From NCBI RefSeq assembly GCF_021026345.1, contig NZ_JAJNCZ010000001.1, positions 620,001 to 684,000 of the forward strand: DNA of 64,000 bases. Direction: 5' to 3'. Below, one piece after another: positions 1 through 9,519 of this stretch (within the stretch, counting starts at the first letter, position 1; each line of letters opens with the position of its first letter). This DNA is from Rhizobium sp. GN54. Lineage in GTDB: Bacteria; Pseudomonadota; Alphaproteobacteria; Rhizobiales; Rhizobiaceae. The notes beneath the pieces were generated by a model that worked only from the letters and a program-made list of their open reading frames with translations, was not told the DNA's origin and ran no database searches. The translations under genes were made by a program, and so were the position numbers.

Positions 1-171
1 GCGGGCGGGATCGTCGCGGTTGCAGGACGGCTTGCCGCCAGCAGGCGGTTGCGCTGAGGGGCGGCCGGTCGCGGGGAAATCATCGACACATTCATTTGCC
101 ATTCAGCGTCGTTGCGTTAATTCTGACGCCACGTTGTAAGTGTCATCGAAGTTGTTAGTGCCATCGAAAGT

Positions 172-423
172 GTGTCCATGACCTCGCCCATCATCATCGC
201 TGCGACAGCGGCCAGCATGGCGTTCCTCGCGCCGCCGGCCGGGGACCGCATGCAGACGGTTGCCGCCGATTGCAGCGACGCGGCGCGCCAGGTCATGGCC
301 GAAACGGGCGGCGAACTGCTGTCGGCGCAGCCGCGCAACGGCGTCTGCGTGGTCACCGTGCTGGTGCCGGGCAAGGGCAATGCGCGGCCGCGCAAGATCA
401 CCGTACGCGTGCCGATGGAGTAG
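172..423 (+). CDS. feuN: FeuN-like small exported regulator of the FeuPQ two-component system
   Basis: An 83-residue protein lies 153 bases upstream of feuP on the same strand. It starts with a hydrophobic stretch (about residues 7-20) that reads as a signal peptide, although no basic residue precedes it. The short mature part has two cysteines (C34 and C59) that could pair, and its shape is loosely PepSY-like. In Sinorhizobium meliloti, FeuN is a small periplasmic protein that restrains FeuPQ signalling, so the size, export signal and position all fit; the assignment rests on these and not on an alignment. The start is a GTG at 172; an ATG at 178 is equally possible because no strong ribosome site is visible. 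Confidence 0.62.
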   Translation: MSMTSPIIIAATAASMAFLAPPAGDRMQTVAADCSDAARQVMAETGGELLSAQPRNGVCVVTVLVPGKGNARPRKITVRVPME

Positions 424-576
424 CCGGACGGCCGGCGGATCCGAAGAAATGCGGCCGCAAAAGCATCTGGCTGTTTGCGCCCGCGACGTGCGACAATAGA
501 AGAACGCAAGGCGCGCAGGGCGATTCCCCGGGGTTGGCGGCGCGCTTGAAGGGGTGAAGGGAAGGGAAGCCGACAG

Positions 577-1248
577 ATGCGCATTCTCGTTGTCGAGGAC
601 GACGAAAACCTCAACCGGCAGCTTGCCGAGGCGCTGAAGGAGGCCGGCTATGTGGTCGACCAGGCCCATGACGGCGAGGAGGGGCACTATCTCGGCGATG
701 CCGAACCCTATGATGCGGTGATCCTCGATATCGGCCTGCCGGAGATGGACGGCATCACCGTCCTTGAGAAATGGCGGGCGGACGGCAAGCGCATGCCGGT
801 GCTGCTCTTGACGGCACGCGACCGCTGGAGCGACAAGGTCGCCGGCATCGACGCGGGCGCCGACGACTACGTGGCCAAGCCCTTCCATGTCGAGGAAGTA
901 CTGGCGCGGATCCGCGCACTGATCCGGCGCGCCGCCGGCCATGCGAGCTCCGAGATCGTCTGCGGTCCGGTCCGGCTCGATACCAAGGGCTCGAAGGCGA
1001 CGGTCAACGGCGTGGCGCTCAAGCTGACCTCGCACGAGTACCGCCTGCTTTCCTACCTCATGCACCATATGGGCCAGGTGGTCTCGCGCACGGAACTGGT
1101 GGAGCACATGTACGACCAGGATTTCGACCGCGACAGCAACACCATCGAAGTTTTTGTCGGCCGGCTTCGCAAGAAGATCGGCGTCGACCTGATCGAGACC
1201 GTGCGCGGCCTCGGCTACCGCATGCAAGCGCCCGGCGATGGCCGCTAG
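577..1248 (+). CDS. feuP: OmpR-family response regulator FeuP
   Basis: This 223-residue regulator has an N-terminal receiver domain (about residues 1-115) with the acidic pair E7-D8-D9, phospho-acceptor D51, T79 and K101. A C-terminal winged-helix DNA-binding domain (about 125-218) ends in the typical RGLGYRM segment. A purine-rich ribosome site (GAAGGGAAG) precedes the ATG. Its last 11 bases overlap the kinase gene that follows, so the two are translationally coupled. FeuPQ in rhizobia controls the cyclic beta-glucan exporter gene ndvA and osmoadaptation; the name here follows from the pair plus the ccm and degP genes downstream, which is the rhizobial order. Confidence 0.9.
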   Translation: MRILVVEDDENLNRQLAEALKEAGYVVDQAHDGEEGHYLGDAEPYDAVILDIGLPEMDGITVLEKWRADGKRMPVLLLTARDRWSDKVAGIDAGADDYVAKPFHVEEVLARIRALIRRAAGHASSEIVCGPVRLDTKGSKATVNGVALKLTSHEYRLLSYLMHHMGQVVSRTELVEHMYDQDFDRDSNTIEVFVGRLRKKIGVDLIETVRGLGYRMQAPGDGR

Positions 1249-2659
1249 AGCGCAGGCGGGCGCGCGGTCGCTCACCTTCCGCGTGCTCCTGCTCGCCTCG
1301 CTGTGGTCGGCGGTGGCGCTGGTGGTGATCGCGCTTGTGATCTCGACGCTCTACCGGCGCAGCGCCGAGGGCGCCTTCCGCGACCTCCTGCGCGCCCAGC
1401 TCTACAACGTCATCAACTCCGTCTCCACCGACGAGAGCTTCCAGCTGACCGGCAGCCCGCAGCTCGGCGACCTGCGCTTTTCGCAGCCGCAGACGGGCTG
1501 GTACTGGATCGTCGAGCCGATCGGCGACAACTTCCCCTCCGAGCCGATGTCCTCGACCTCGCTCGGCTACGGCAGCATCCCGATCCCCGACACCGAGACC
1601 ATCCCCTTCGATACGCGCTACGAGCGCTACTATACGACCGAGGACACCTTCGGAAACCGGGTCGAGGTGGTCGAGACCGAGGTGGTGCTCGACCAGGACG
1701 GGCGCACGGCGCGCTTTCGCATCGCCGGCAACCGCAACGTGCTGGAAGACGACATCCGGGCCTTTTCCCGCAATCTCTACCTGGCGCTGGCCGGCTTCGG
1801 TTTCGGCAGCCTTTGCCTGAACGCGATCGCCATCCTGATCGGCCTGAAGCCGCTCGACCACGTGCGCAAGGCGCTGGAGCAGATCCGCGCCGGCCAGGCC
1901 GAGCAGCTGAGCGGCGCCTTCCCGCGGGAGATCCAGCCGCTGGCCAGCGAGGTCAACGCGCTGATCGACAGCAACCGCCGCATCATCGAGCGGGCGCGCA
2001 TGCAGGTCGGCAATCTCGCTCACTCCCTCAAGACACCGATCGCCGTGCTCCTGAACGAGGCGCGCGTGCTGCAGCCGTCGCACGGCGAACTGGTGCGAAC
2101 GCAGGCCGAGGCGATGCAGAGCCAGGTGCAGTCCTATCTCAACCGCGCCCGCATCGCCGCCCAGCGCGAATCGGTGCTGGCGCGCACCGAGGCGGCGCCG
2201 GTGCTGCAGCGGCTGGCGCGCGTGATGCGGCGGCTGAACGCCGACATCGATTTTCCTCTCTCGATCGAGCCGGAGGACCTGATGGTGGCGATGGAGCAGC
2301 AGGATCTCGAGGAGGTCGTCGGCAACCTTCTGGAGAACGCCGCGCGCTATGCCCGCGACACCGTGGCCATCCGCGCGATGCCGGCCCCCGACGCGACGGA
2401 CGGCGCCGACGTGCAGCGCCGCCGCTGGGTGCTGCTCGAAGTGGAAGACAACGGCCCGGGGCTCGAGCCCGACCAGATCCAGGAAGCGCTGAAGCGCGGG
2501 CGACGGCTGGACGAGAGCAAGCCCGGCACCGGGCTCGGTCTTTCGATCGTCCGCGAGATCACCTCGGAGTATCAGGGGACGCTGACGCTGGCGCGCGGCC
2601 CCCTCGGCGGACTGCTCGCGCGATTGACGCTGCCGGCTGTCGCAAAGGATGTTGCTTGA
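1238..2659 (+). CDS. feuQ: Membrane sensor histidine kinase FeuQ
   Basis: The 473-residue protein has two membrane segments (about 15-37 and 181-203) enclosing a periplasmic domain of roughly 140 residues. A HAMP-like region, a phospho-acceptor helix with H262 in the context AHSLKTPI, and a HATPase domain with DNGPG and GTGLGLS boxes near the C-terminus follow. The ATG at 1238 overlaps the end of feuP by 11 bases. It is the partner kinase of FeuP, and the periplasmic domain is the likely contact for FeuN encoded just upstream. The AHSLKTP histidine box is the PhoQ-like version and not the usual SHELRTP. Confidence 0.9.
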   Translation: MAARAQAGARSLTFRVLLLASLWSAVALVVIALVISTLYRRSAEGAFRDLLRAQLYNVINSVSTDESFQLTGSPQLGDLRFSQPQTGWYWIVEPIGDNFPSEPMSSTSLGYGSIPIPDTETIPFDTRYERYYTTEDTFGNRVEVVETEVVLDQDGRTARFRIAGNRNVLEDDIRAFSRNLYLALAGFGFGSLCLNAIAILIGLKPLDHVRKALEQIRAGQAEQLSGAFPREIQPLASEVNALIDSNRRIIERARMQVGNLAHSLKTPIAVLLNEARVLQPSHGELVRTQAEAMQSQVQSYLNRARIAAQRESVLARTEAAPVLQRLARVMRRLNADIDFPLSIEPEDLMVAMEQQDLEEVVGNLLENAARYARDTVAIRAMPAPDATDGADVQRRRWVLLEVEDNGPGLEPDQIQEALKRGRRLDESKPGTGLGLSIVREITSEYQGTLTLARGPLGGLLARLTLPAVAKDVA

Positions 2660-2749
2660 TACCGAAGACAGTGCAAGATAGGTGCCGGCGATGCAACGTC
2701 GTCCGCCGCGCTCGATGAATGAGCGGGTAGTCTCGGGAAAAGGCCTGAA

Positions 2750-3202
2750 ATGAATCAGACAGACCGGATGTACAGAAAGTCTCGTGTCGTAACCATTCCG
2801 GTAGTCGTCGCTTCGCTCGGGCTTGCAGGCTGCAGCACGACATCGGGGCGTACCGTCACCATGGCCAATGCCTCCGCGGGGGCGGCCGTATCCTCGGAAT
2901 CCTATATCTCCGCGCTCGACGGCGGGCTCGTCTCGCGCGCTTCGGGGGTGACGCTTTCCGCCGCCGACCGCCAGCGCGCGCTCGAGGCCGAATATCGCGC
3001 GCTCGAGGCCGCCCCCGGCGGCCAGCCCGTGGTCTGGCAGGGCCGCGGCGTGCAGGGCTCGGTCGTCGCGGCCGCCCCCTACCAGGTGGGTTCGCAGAAC
3101 TGCCGGCAATACAAGCATACGGTAACGGTAGGCGGTCGGGAGACGGTCAGCCGCGGCGCAGCCTGCCGCACCTCTGCGGGAACCTGGACGCCGCTGAGCT
3201 GA
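2750..3202 (+). CDS. RT0821/Lpp0805-type surface lipoprotein
   Basis: A 150-residue putative lipoprotein. The signal peptide ends in the lipobox LAGC (C at about residue 28), so the mature protein should be lipid-anchored in the outer membrane or periplasm. The C-terminal half carries the pattern of the short surface-antigen family (CRQYKHTVTVGG, then a second Cys and a final Trp), with two Cys that may form a disulfide. A purine-rich stretch (GGGAAAAGG) sits about 10 bases before the ATG at 2750; an in-frame ATG at 2768 would give a more compact signal peptide. It stands between feuQ and ccmI, with 90 and about 128 base gaps, and may be monocistronic. Function is unknown. Confidence 0.75.
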   Translation: MNQTDRMYRKSRVVTIPVVVASLGLAGCSTTSGRTVTMANASAGAAVSSESYISALDGGLVSRASGVTLSAADRQRALEAEYRALEAAPGGQPVVWQGRGVQGSVVAAAPYQVGSQNCRQYKHTVTVGGRETVSRGAACRTSAGTWTPLS

Positions 3203-3330
3203 ACGGCGGACGCCGCCCGAAAGGCCAGCTGAGCGTGGCCCGGGAGGCGGAATGCGGCGAAACGCCTCAAATCTCCGTCAGAAAGGCTTTTGCAATTGGA
3301 AAAGGGCCGGCGTTCCATTAATTGAACGCC

Positions 3331-4512
3331 ATGCTCTTCTGGATCCTTGTCGCCGTCCTGACCGCTGCGGTCGCCATCGTTCTGCTCCTGCCGCTGTTGC
3401 GGGCGGGCCGGGACGCCGATAGTGCCGAGGCGCACGATGCCGAGGTCTATCGCGATCAGCTGGACGAGTTGCAGCGCGACGAGGCGGCCGGCCTGATCGG
3501 CCGGGCCGAGGCGGAACTCGCGCGCGCGGAGATCGCACGCCGCCTGATCGCCGCCAGCGGCCACGGACAGGCGGCGCCCGAGGCGGCCGCGTCCCCGGCA
3601 TCGGAACGGCGCCGCAACCGGCTGGCGCAGGTCGTCGTCGTCGTGCTCCTGCCGGCGATCGGGCTCTGTCTTTACTTGCTGCAGGGCCGGCCGGAACTTC
3701 CCGCGCAACCGCTGGCGGCGCGGCTTGCCGCCCCCGGCAACGACCTCAACATCCTGCTCGCCAAGGCCGAACGGCACCTGGCCGAAAATCCCGACGACGG
3801 GGCCGGCTGGGAACTGCTGGCGCCGATCTACGCCCGCAACGGCCGGCTGGAGGACGCCGCGAACGCCTACAGCCAGGCGATCCGGATCCTGGGCGGTTCG
3901 ACGGAGCGACTCGACGGCCATGCCGAGACGCTGATCGCGCTGGCGGACGGCGTCGTCACCGAGGATGCCCGCGAGGCGCTGGAGCAATCGCTGGCGCTGG
4001 ACGCGCAAAACCCGCGCACGCGCTTCTACCTGGCGCTGGCGCTGGAGCAGGAAGGCAAGCGGGCCGAGGCGCGCGGCGCCTTCGAAGCGCTGGCGAAGGA
4101 TTCGCCGGCCGAGGCGCCCTGGCTGCCGCTGGTCAACCGCCATATCGCCTCGCTCGGGGGCAATGCCGCCGGGCAGGGGGCGGGACAGGATCCCGCCCGG
4201 GCGGAAAACGACGCGCCGGGCGGCCCGACCGAGGAAGACGTGGCCGCGGCCGGCGAGATGGATGCGCAGGGCCGCCAGCAGATGATCGAAGGCATGGTCG
4301 ACAGCCTGGCTGCGCGGCTGAAGGAGAATCCCGACAATTTCGAGGGCTGGATGCGCATCATCCGCTCCTATGTGGTGCTGGATCAAAGACGGGCCGCCGA
4401 AGAGGCGCTAGCGCTGGCTCTGAAGAGCTTTCCGCCCGAGAGCGACAATGGCAGGCAGCTGCTGGCGCTGGCGGGCGAGCTTCGGATAACGGCCGGGGGT
4501 GACGGACAATGA
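3331..4512 (+). CDS. ccmI: Cytochrome c maturation protein CcmI (CycH)
   Basis: The protein of about 393 residues opens directly with a membrane helix ([11 protein letters not shown]...) and has a second helix near residues 100-117, between which lies an acidic cytoplasmic loop. A large periplasmic part with TPR-type helices (from about residue 130) follows. CcmI is the apocytochrome chaperone that presents apocytochrome c to the CcmF-CcmH haem ligation complex. The family begins at the first helix, so I use the ATG at 3331; a TTG nine bases upstream is in frame. It is the first gene of ccmI-ccmE-ccmF-ccmH and overlaps ccmE by four bases (ATGA). Confidence 0.92.
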   Translation: MLFWILVAVLTAAVAIVLLLPLLRAGRDADSAEAHDAEVYRDQLDELQRDEAAGLIGRAEAELARAEIARRLIAASGHGQAAPEAAASPASERRRNRLAQVVVVVLLPAIGLCLYLLQGRPELPAQPLAARLAAPGNDLNILLAKAERHLAENPDDGAGWELLAPIYARNGRLEDAANAYSQAIRILGGSTERLDGHAETLIALADGVVTEDAREALEQSLALDAQNPRTRFYLALALEQEGKRAEARGAFEALAKDSPAEAPWLPLVNRHIASLGGNAAGQGAGQDPARAENDAPGGPTEEDVAAAGEMDAQGRQQMIEGMVDSLAARLKENPDNFEGWMRIIRSYVVLDQRRAAEEALALALKSFPPESDNGRQLLALAGELRITAGGDGQ

Positions 4513-4961
4513 CACGCAAGCAGAAACGGTTGGCAGTCATCGGCGGGGGCGTGGGCTTTCTGGTTGCGGCAGTGCTGCTCGTCATGTTCGCCTTCAGCCA
4601 GTCGATCGCCTATTTCTACGTTCCCGGCGACCTGCAGAAGACCGAGGTTCCGCCGGGCACCCGGATCCGGCTGGGCGGTCTCGTCGAGACAGGCTCGGTC
4701 GAGCGCGGCTCGGGCTCGACGGTGACCTTCGTGGTCACAGACACGATCGGCACGGTTCCGGTGACCTATACCGGCATCCTGCCGGACCTGTTCCGCGAGG
4801 GGCAGGGGGTGGTCGCCGAGGGCGCCTTCACGGCCGGAAACCCGGTCTTCGTGGCCGACACCGTGCTTGCCAAGCACGACGAGACCTACATGCCGAAGGA
4901 CGTGGCCGACCGGCTGGAGGCGCAGGGCGTGACGCTCGGAGGCAAGGAGACGATCCGTTGA
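4509..4961 (+). CDS. ccmE: Haem chaperone CcmE (CycJ)
   Basis: A 150-residue protein with one N-terminal membrane anchor (about residues 8-30) and a periplasmic beta-barrel domain. The haem-binding motif [10 protein letters not shown] is intact: H123 would form the covalent bond to haem and Y127 would be the axial ligand. CcmE receives haem at the periplasmic face and delivers it to the CcmF/H ligase. Length and motif match the family fully. It shares ATGA with ccmI and TTGA with ccmF, so the operon is translationally coupled. Confidence 0.96.
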   Translation: MTRKQKRLAVIGGGVGFLVAAVLLVMFAFSQSIAYFYVPGDLQKTEVPPGTRIRLGGLVETGSVERGSGSTVTFVVTDTIGTVPVTYTGILPDLFREGQGVVAEGAFTAGNPVFVADTVLAKHDETYMPKDVADRLEAQGVTLGGKETIR

Positions 4962-6949
4962 TCATCGAAATCGGACACTACGCCCTGGTCCTGCTGCTGG
5001 CGACATCGATCGTCCAGTCGCTGCTGCCGCTGGCCGGCACGGTCCGCAACGATCCCGCCCTGATGGCGGTGGCGCCGTCGGCGGCGGTCACGGGTTTTCT
5101 GCTGACCGCCTTTTCCTTCGCCATCCTCACCTTCGCCTACGTGACCTCGGATTTCTCGGTCGCCAACGTCTGGCAGAACTCCCATTCGATGAAGCCGATG
5201 ATCTACAAGATCTCCGGCGTCTGGGGGAACCATGAAGGCTCGATGATGCTCTGGCTGCTCATCCTGACCTTCTTCAGCGCACTGGTGGCGACCTTCGGCG
5301 GCAACCTGCCGGAACGGCTGCGGGCGAACGTTCTCGCCGTGCAGGGCTGGATCACCACCGCCTTCGGCCTGTTCATCCTCCTGACCTCCAATCCCTTCCT
5401 GCGGCTCGACCCGGCGCCGGGCGAGGGGCAGGACCTCAACCCGATCCTGCAGGACGTCGGGCTCGCGATCCATCCGCCGCTGCTCTACCTCGGCTATGTC
5501 GGCTTCTCCGTCTGCTTCTCCTTTGCCATCGCGGCGCTGATCGACGGGCGGATCGACGCCGCCTGGGCGCGCTGGGTGCGGCCCTGGGCGTTGATGGCCT
5601 GGAGCTTTTTGACCGCCGGTATCGCCATGGGCTCCTACTGGGCCTATTATGAACTCGGCTGGGGCGGCTGGTGGTTCTGGGACCCGGTCGAGAACGCCTC
5701 CTTCATGCCCTGGCTCGCCGGCACAGCCCTTTTGCACTCCGCGCTGGTGATGGAGAAGCGCGAGGCGCTGAAGATCTGGACCGTGCTGCTGTCGATCCTG
5801 ACGTTTTCGCTGTCGCTGCTCGGCACCTTCCTCGTCCGCTCGGGCGTGCTCACCTCCGTGCACGCCTTTGCGACCGACCCGACCCGCGGCGTGTTCATCC
5901 TGACGATCCTCATCATCTTCATCGGCGGCGCGCTGTCGCTCTTCGCCCTGCGTGCGCCGACGCTGAAGGCCGGCGGCCTGTTCGCGCCGATCTCGCGCGA
6001 GGGCGCGCTCGTCTTCAACAACCTGATCCTGACGACGGCGGCCGCGACCGTCCTGACCGGCACGCTCTATCCGCTGGTGCTGGAGGCGCTGACGGGCGAG
6101 AAGATCTCGGTCGGTGCCCCCTTCTTCAACCTGACCTTCGGCCTCCTGATGCTGCCGCTGCTGCTGGCGGTGCCGTTCGGCCCTCTGCTCGCCTGGAAGC
6201 GCGGCGATCTGCTGGCCGCGGGCCAGCGGCTGTTCGCGGCCGTCGGCATCGGGCTCTTTCTCGCGGCGATCGCGCAGTGGTCACAGGGCGGCGGGCCGGT
6301 GCTCGCCTATTTCGGCCTTGCGATCGGCTTCTACATGCTGGCCGGCGCGGTGACCGACCTGGCGCTGCGGTCCGGCGTCGGCAAGGTGACGGCAGGCGTG
6401 GCGCGCCGGCGCCTGTTCGGGCTGCCGGGCTCGGCCTTCGGTACTGCACTTGCCCATTTCGGCGTCGGCGTCACCGTGATCGGCATCGTCGCCGTCACCG
6501 CCTTCGAGACCGAGCACGTGGTCGAGATGAAGCCGGGCGCGAGCGTTGAGGCCGGGGGTTACACGCTGACCTTCGACGGCATGCGCCAGGGGCGCGGGCC
6601 GAACTTCACCGAGGAGAGCGGCCATTTCACCATCGCCCGCGCCGGTGTCTCGAAGGGCGAGGTCTGGTCGTCCAAGCGGCTCTACACGGCCCGGCGCATG
6701 CCGACGACCGAGGCCGGCATCCGCACCTTCGGCTTCAGCCAGCTCTACGTCTCCCTCGGCGACGCCATGAGCGACGGCGGCATCGTCGTCCGCGTCTGGT
6801 GGAAGCCGATGATCCTGTGCATCTGGATCGGTTCGCTGATCATGATGGCGGGCGGCTTCGTGTCGCTGTGCGACCGCCGGCTGCGCATCGGCGCGCCGCA
6901 GGGTGCGCGCAAGGCAAGGCCGGTTCCGGCGCTGGGGGCGGCTGAATGA
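4958..6949 (+). CDS. ccmF: Haem lyase subunit CcmF (CycK)
   Basis: This is the 663-residue polytopic haem ligase of system I cytochrome c biogenesis. It contains the periplasmic tryptophan-rich WWD segment ([16 protein letters not shown]), conserved periplasmic histidines, and a C-terminal soluble periplasmic domain before a last membrane helix. I place the start at the TTG at 4958, which overlaps the ccmE stop as TTGA and is preceded by GGCAAGGAG. The protein then begins [12 protein letters not shown], as expected for the family; reading further upstream would run out of frame through ccmE. The gene ends in ATGA shared with ccmH. Confidence 0.94.
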   Translation: MIIEIGHYALVLLLATSIVQSLLPLAGTVRNDPALMAVAPSAAVTGFLLTAFSFAILTFAYVTSDFSVANVWQNSHSMKPMIYKISGVWGNHEGSMMLWLLILTFFSALVATFGGNLPERLRANVLAVQGWITTAFGLFILLTSNPFLRLDPAPGEGQDLNPILQDVGLAIHPPLLYLGYVGFSVCFSFAIAALIDGRIDAAWARWVRPWALMAWSFLTAGIAMGSYWAYYELGWGGWWFWDPVENASFMPWLAGTALLHSALVMEKREALKIWTVLLSILTFSLSLLGTFLVRSGVLTSVHAFATDPTRGVFILTILIIFIGGALSLFALRAPTLKAGGLFAPISREGALVFNNLILTTAAATVLTGTLYPLVLEALTGEKISVGAPFFNLTFGLLMLPLLLAVPFGPLLAWKRGDLLAAGQRLFAAVGIGLFLAAIAQWSQGGGPVLAYFGLAIGFYMLAGAVTDLALRSGVGKVTAGVARRRLFGLPGSAFGTALAHFGVGVTVIGIVAVTAFETEHVVEMKPGASVEAGGYTLTFDGMRQGRGPNFTEESGHFTIARAGVSKGEVWSSKRLYTARRMPTTEAGIRTFGFSQLYVSLGDAMSDGGIVVRVWWKPMILCIWIGSLIMMAGGFVSLCDRRLRIGAPQGARKARPVPALGAAE

Positions 6950-7587
6950 TGCGGTGGTCGCCCCTCCAGTTCCGGTACTTGCCCCTCACCCTAGCCCTCT
7001 CCCCGCAAGCGGGGAGAGGGGACGTGCCCCATGCGACGCGATCGTCCTTCTCCCCGCTTGCGGGGAGAAGGTGCCGGCAGGCGGATGAGGGGCGTCGTGG
7101 CATATTCGCCAGGCTGGCATTGATCCTCTTCCTGCTTCTTTCGCCCCTGCCGGCCTTCGCCGTCAACCCGGACGAGGTATTGGCCGACCCGGCGCTGGAG
7201 GCCCGCGCGCGGGCGCTTTCGGCGCAGTTGCGCTGCATGGTCTGCCAGAACCAGTCGATCGACGATTCCAACGCGGAACTGGCCCGCGACCTGCGCGTGC
7301 TCGTGCGCGAGCGCATCGTCAGCGGCGACAGCGACGAGGCGGTGATCGACTACGTCGTCTCGCGCTACGGCGAATTCGTGCTGCTGAAACCGCGGCTGCG
7401 GGGCGAGACGCTGCTGCTCTGGGGCGCGCCGATCGTGCTCTTTCTGGGCGGAGCTATCGCGATGATGCTGTTCGTGCGCCGGCGCGCCGGCAAGGCGGTC
7501 GGCGAGCCGCTGACGGCGGAGGAAAAGGCGGCGCTGGAGAAGATCGTCGCCGGGAGCCAGGCAAAGGGTGCGGGCGGGGAAAGCTGA
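6946..7587 (+). CDS. ccmH: Cytochrome c maturation protein CcmH (CycL) with a repeat-derived N-terminal extension
   Basis: CcmH is the membrane-anchored thiol-disulfide protein that keeps the apocytochrome CxxCH motif reduced. The LRCMVCQNQ motif (C97 and C100 in the full reading) and a membrane helix near residues 150-170 are present. The ATG at 6946 overlaps the ccmF stop by four bases, as elsewhere in this operon. However, a 113-base palindromic repeat (6981-7093) lies between this start and the signal peptide, so about 50 extra residues precede the hydrophobic core (about 56-70, cleavage after AFA at 72). Either the extension is made and tolerated, or translation restarts at an internal TTG near 7120. 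The rest is normal in length. Confidence 0.9.
   Translation: MMRWSPLQFRYLPLTLALSPQAGRGDVPHATRSSFSPLAGRRCRQADEGRRGIFARLALILFLLLSPLPAFAVNPDEVLADPALEARARALSAQLRCMVCQNQSIDDSNAELARDLRVLVRERIVSGDSDEAVIDYVVSRYGEFVLLKPRLRGETLLLWGAPIVLFLGGAIAMMLFVRRRAGKAVGEPLTAEEKAALEKIVAGSQAKGAGGES
6981..7093. repeat. Palindromic repeat element inside the 5' end of ccmH
   Basis: The element begins GCCCCTCACC and ends with the near inverse GATGAGGGGC. It contains two strong hairpins: perfect 12-base arms at 6995-7006 and 7009-7020, and perfect 11-base arms at 7047-7057 and 7060-7070. The arms of the two hairpins are nearly the same sequence (CTCCCCGC/GCGGGGAG). It resembles the short dispersed palindromic repeats common between genes in Rhizobiales. 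Here it is read through as coding sequence with no stop codon in the ccmH frame. A related element lies between iolD and iolC near 55950-56055. Confidence 0.85.
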
Positions 7588-7807
7588 GGCAGCTCGCGCA
7601 AGAGCGTGCCGCGGTCTTGTCGCAGCGACTTGCGAGAAAACAAGGACTTGAAGCGCAAAGCGAATTCGACGAATCCCGACGCGCTCTGACGTCCGCCTCG
7701 CGCAAACATTACCAAAATTTCATGCCGCGGATAGTGCGCGGTAATGTGGACGGCCCTATCTGTTGGTCATCGATCTCCAGTCGATTCCCAAGAGAAAAGG
7801 TTCCGCG

Positions 7808-9400
7808 ATGTCCAAGCAAATTTCCCTCCGCCCTTCGCTCAAGACGGTTCTGAAGACTTCTACCGTCGCGGGTCTGGCAGCACTGATGCTTTCGACCGGC
7901 ATTCCCGCGCAGGTCGTGCAGTCCTTCGCCGAGCCGGTCAAGGTCACCGCGCCGCAGGTTGCGAGCTTCGGCGATGTCGTCGACGCCGTCTCCCCGGCCG
8001 TCGTCTCCGTCCGCGTCCAGTCCGACGTCAAGCCGGTCTCCAACGAGGGTGACGGCAACAGCTTCAACTTCAACTTCGGCGGCCGCGGCTTCGACGACCT
8101 GCCGGACGATCATCCGCTCAAGCGCTTCTTCCGTGAATTCGGCGGCCCCGGCGGCGGCCAGGACGGCCCGCGCGCCGACCGCGGCCCGCACCGCTTCGGC
8201 GACCGCGACCGTGACGGCAAGCGCAGGGGTCACATGCGCCCGACCTCGCAGGGCTCCGGCTTCATCATCTCCGAGGACGGCTATATCGTCACCAACAACC
8301 ACGTCGTCGACGACGGCGCCGCCTTCACCGTCATCATGAACGACGGCACCGAGCTCGACGCCAAGCTGGTCGGCAAGGACAGCCGCACCGACCTCGCCGT
8401 CCTGAAGATCGACAACAAGGACAACCGCAAGTTCACCTATGTCAGCTTCGCAGACGACAACAAGGTGCGCGTCGGTGACTGGGTTGTCGCCGTCGGCAAC
8501 CCGTTCGGCCTCGGCGGCACCGTGACCGCCGGCATCATCTCCGCCCGCGGCCGCGACATCGGCTCCGGCCCCTATGACGACTACCTGCAGATCGATGCTG
8601 CCGTGAACCGCGGCAACTCGGGCGGCCCGGCCTTCAACCTCGACGGCCAGGTCGTCGGCATCAACACGGCGATCTTCTCGCCGTCGGGCGGCAATGTCGG
8701 CATCGCGTTTGCGATCCCCGCTTCCGTCGCCAAGGACGTCGTCGCCGACCTGATGAAGGACGGCAAGGTCGAACGCGGCTGGCTCGGCGTGCAGATCCAG
8801 CCGGTGACCAAGGACATCGCCGAATCGCTGGGGCTGGCCGAGGCGCAGGGTGCGCTGGTGGTCGAGCCGCAGGCAGGATCCCCGGGCGAGAAGGCCGGCA
8901 TCAAGAAGGGTGACGTGATCACGGCCCTTGACGGCGACCCGATCAAGGATCCGCGCGACCTCGCAAAGCGCGTCGCCCTGATCGCGCCGGGCACCGAGAC
9001 CGAGTTCTCGCTGTGGCGCAACGGCAAGTCGGAGACCGTCAAGGTCGAGATCGCCAAGCTCGAGGCCGACCAGCAGGCATCCGCCTCGTCGGACCAGGCA
9101 ACGCCGGACGAGCCGCAGTCGAGCGAGGAGGAACTCGCAGACCTCGGCATCGCCGTCAGCCCGTCCGATGACGGCACCGGCGTCACCGTCGCCGCCGTCG
9201 ATCCGGACTCCGATGCGAGCGACCGCGGCCTGAAGGAAGGCGACCGCATCACCTCGGTCAACAACAAGGAAGTCAAGTCGGCTGACGACATCACCAAGGT
9301 CATCGACCAGGCCCGCAAGGACGGCCGCACCAAGGCGCTGTTCCAGGTCGATACCGACAGTGGAAGCCGCTTCCTTGCCCTGCCGATCGACCAGGGCTGA
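7808..9400 (+). CDS. degP: Periplasmic serine protease/chaperone DegP (HtrA)
   Basis: A 530-residue HtrA protease. After a signal peptide (about residues 1-41) comes a trypsin-like domain with the triad H165 (TNNHVV), D195 (RTDLAV) and S271 (RGNSGGP), then two PDZ domains (about 295-385 and 430-525). The loop before the histidine is long and rich in Gly, Asp and Arg (about 80-145), as in rhizobial DegP. It degrades or refolds damaged envelope proteins. The ATG at 7808 follows AGAGAAAAGG; an in-frame TTG at 7763 is unlikely because it would spoil the signal peptide. A hairpin follows the gene. Confidence 0.95.
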   Translation: MSKQISLRPSLKTVLKTSTVAGLAALMLSTGIPAQVVQSFAEPVKVTAPQVASFGDVVDAVSPAVVSVRVQSDVKPVSNEGDGNSFNFNFGGRGFDDLPDDHPLKRFFREFGGPGGGQDGPRADRGPHRFGDRDRDGKRRGHMRPTSQGSGFIISEDGYIVTNNHVVDDGAAFTVIMNDGTELDAKLVGKDSRTDLAVLKIDNKDNRKFTYVSFADDNKVRVGDWVVAVGNPFGLGGTVTAGIISARGRDIGSGPYDDYLQIDAAVNRGNSGGPAFNLDGQVVGINTAIFSPSGGNVGIAFAIPASVAKDVVADLMKDGKVERGWLGVQIQPVTKDIAESLGLAEAQGALVVEPQAGSPGEKAGIKKGDVITALDGDPIKDPRDLAKRVALIAPGTETEFSLWRNGKSETVKVEIAKLEADQQASASSDQATPDEPQSSEEELADLGIAVSPSDDGTGVTVAAVDPDSDASDRGLKEGDRITSVNNKEVKSADDITKVIDQARKDGRTKALFQVDTDSGSRFLALPIDQG

Positions 9401-9420
9401 CCCGCACAGATCGATCCGGT

Positions 9421-9460
9421 GCGCCGCGGAATCGCAAGGTTTCGCGGCGCTTGCGTCTTG
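9421..9460 (+). terminator. Probable terminator after degP
   Basis: A 10-base stem (9421-9430 with 9441-9450, including one G-T pair) with a 10-base loop lies 20 bases past the degP stop and is followed by a weak T-rich stretch. It separates degP from the response regulator gene. Confidence 0.5.
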
Positions 9461-9519
9461 ACGCGGCGCCTGGCGTCGCGATCTGTTCAACGGCGCGTCA
9501 ACACGTGTAAGGTTCATCC

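Noticed and set aside
1-57. Possible 3' end of a gene entering from the left edge (18 codons then TGA)
   Set aside because: Too short to identify, and other frames are equally open in such GC-rich sequence.
1058-3118. 686-codon open frame antisense to feuQ and the lipoprotein gene
   Set aside because: It is the mirror of real genes with strong codon bias; composition is Arg/His/Gly-rich and no domain is seen.
7617-7853. 78-codon frame between ccmH and degP
   Set aside because: It overlaps the degP start region, has no ribosome site and shows no domain.
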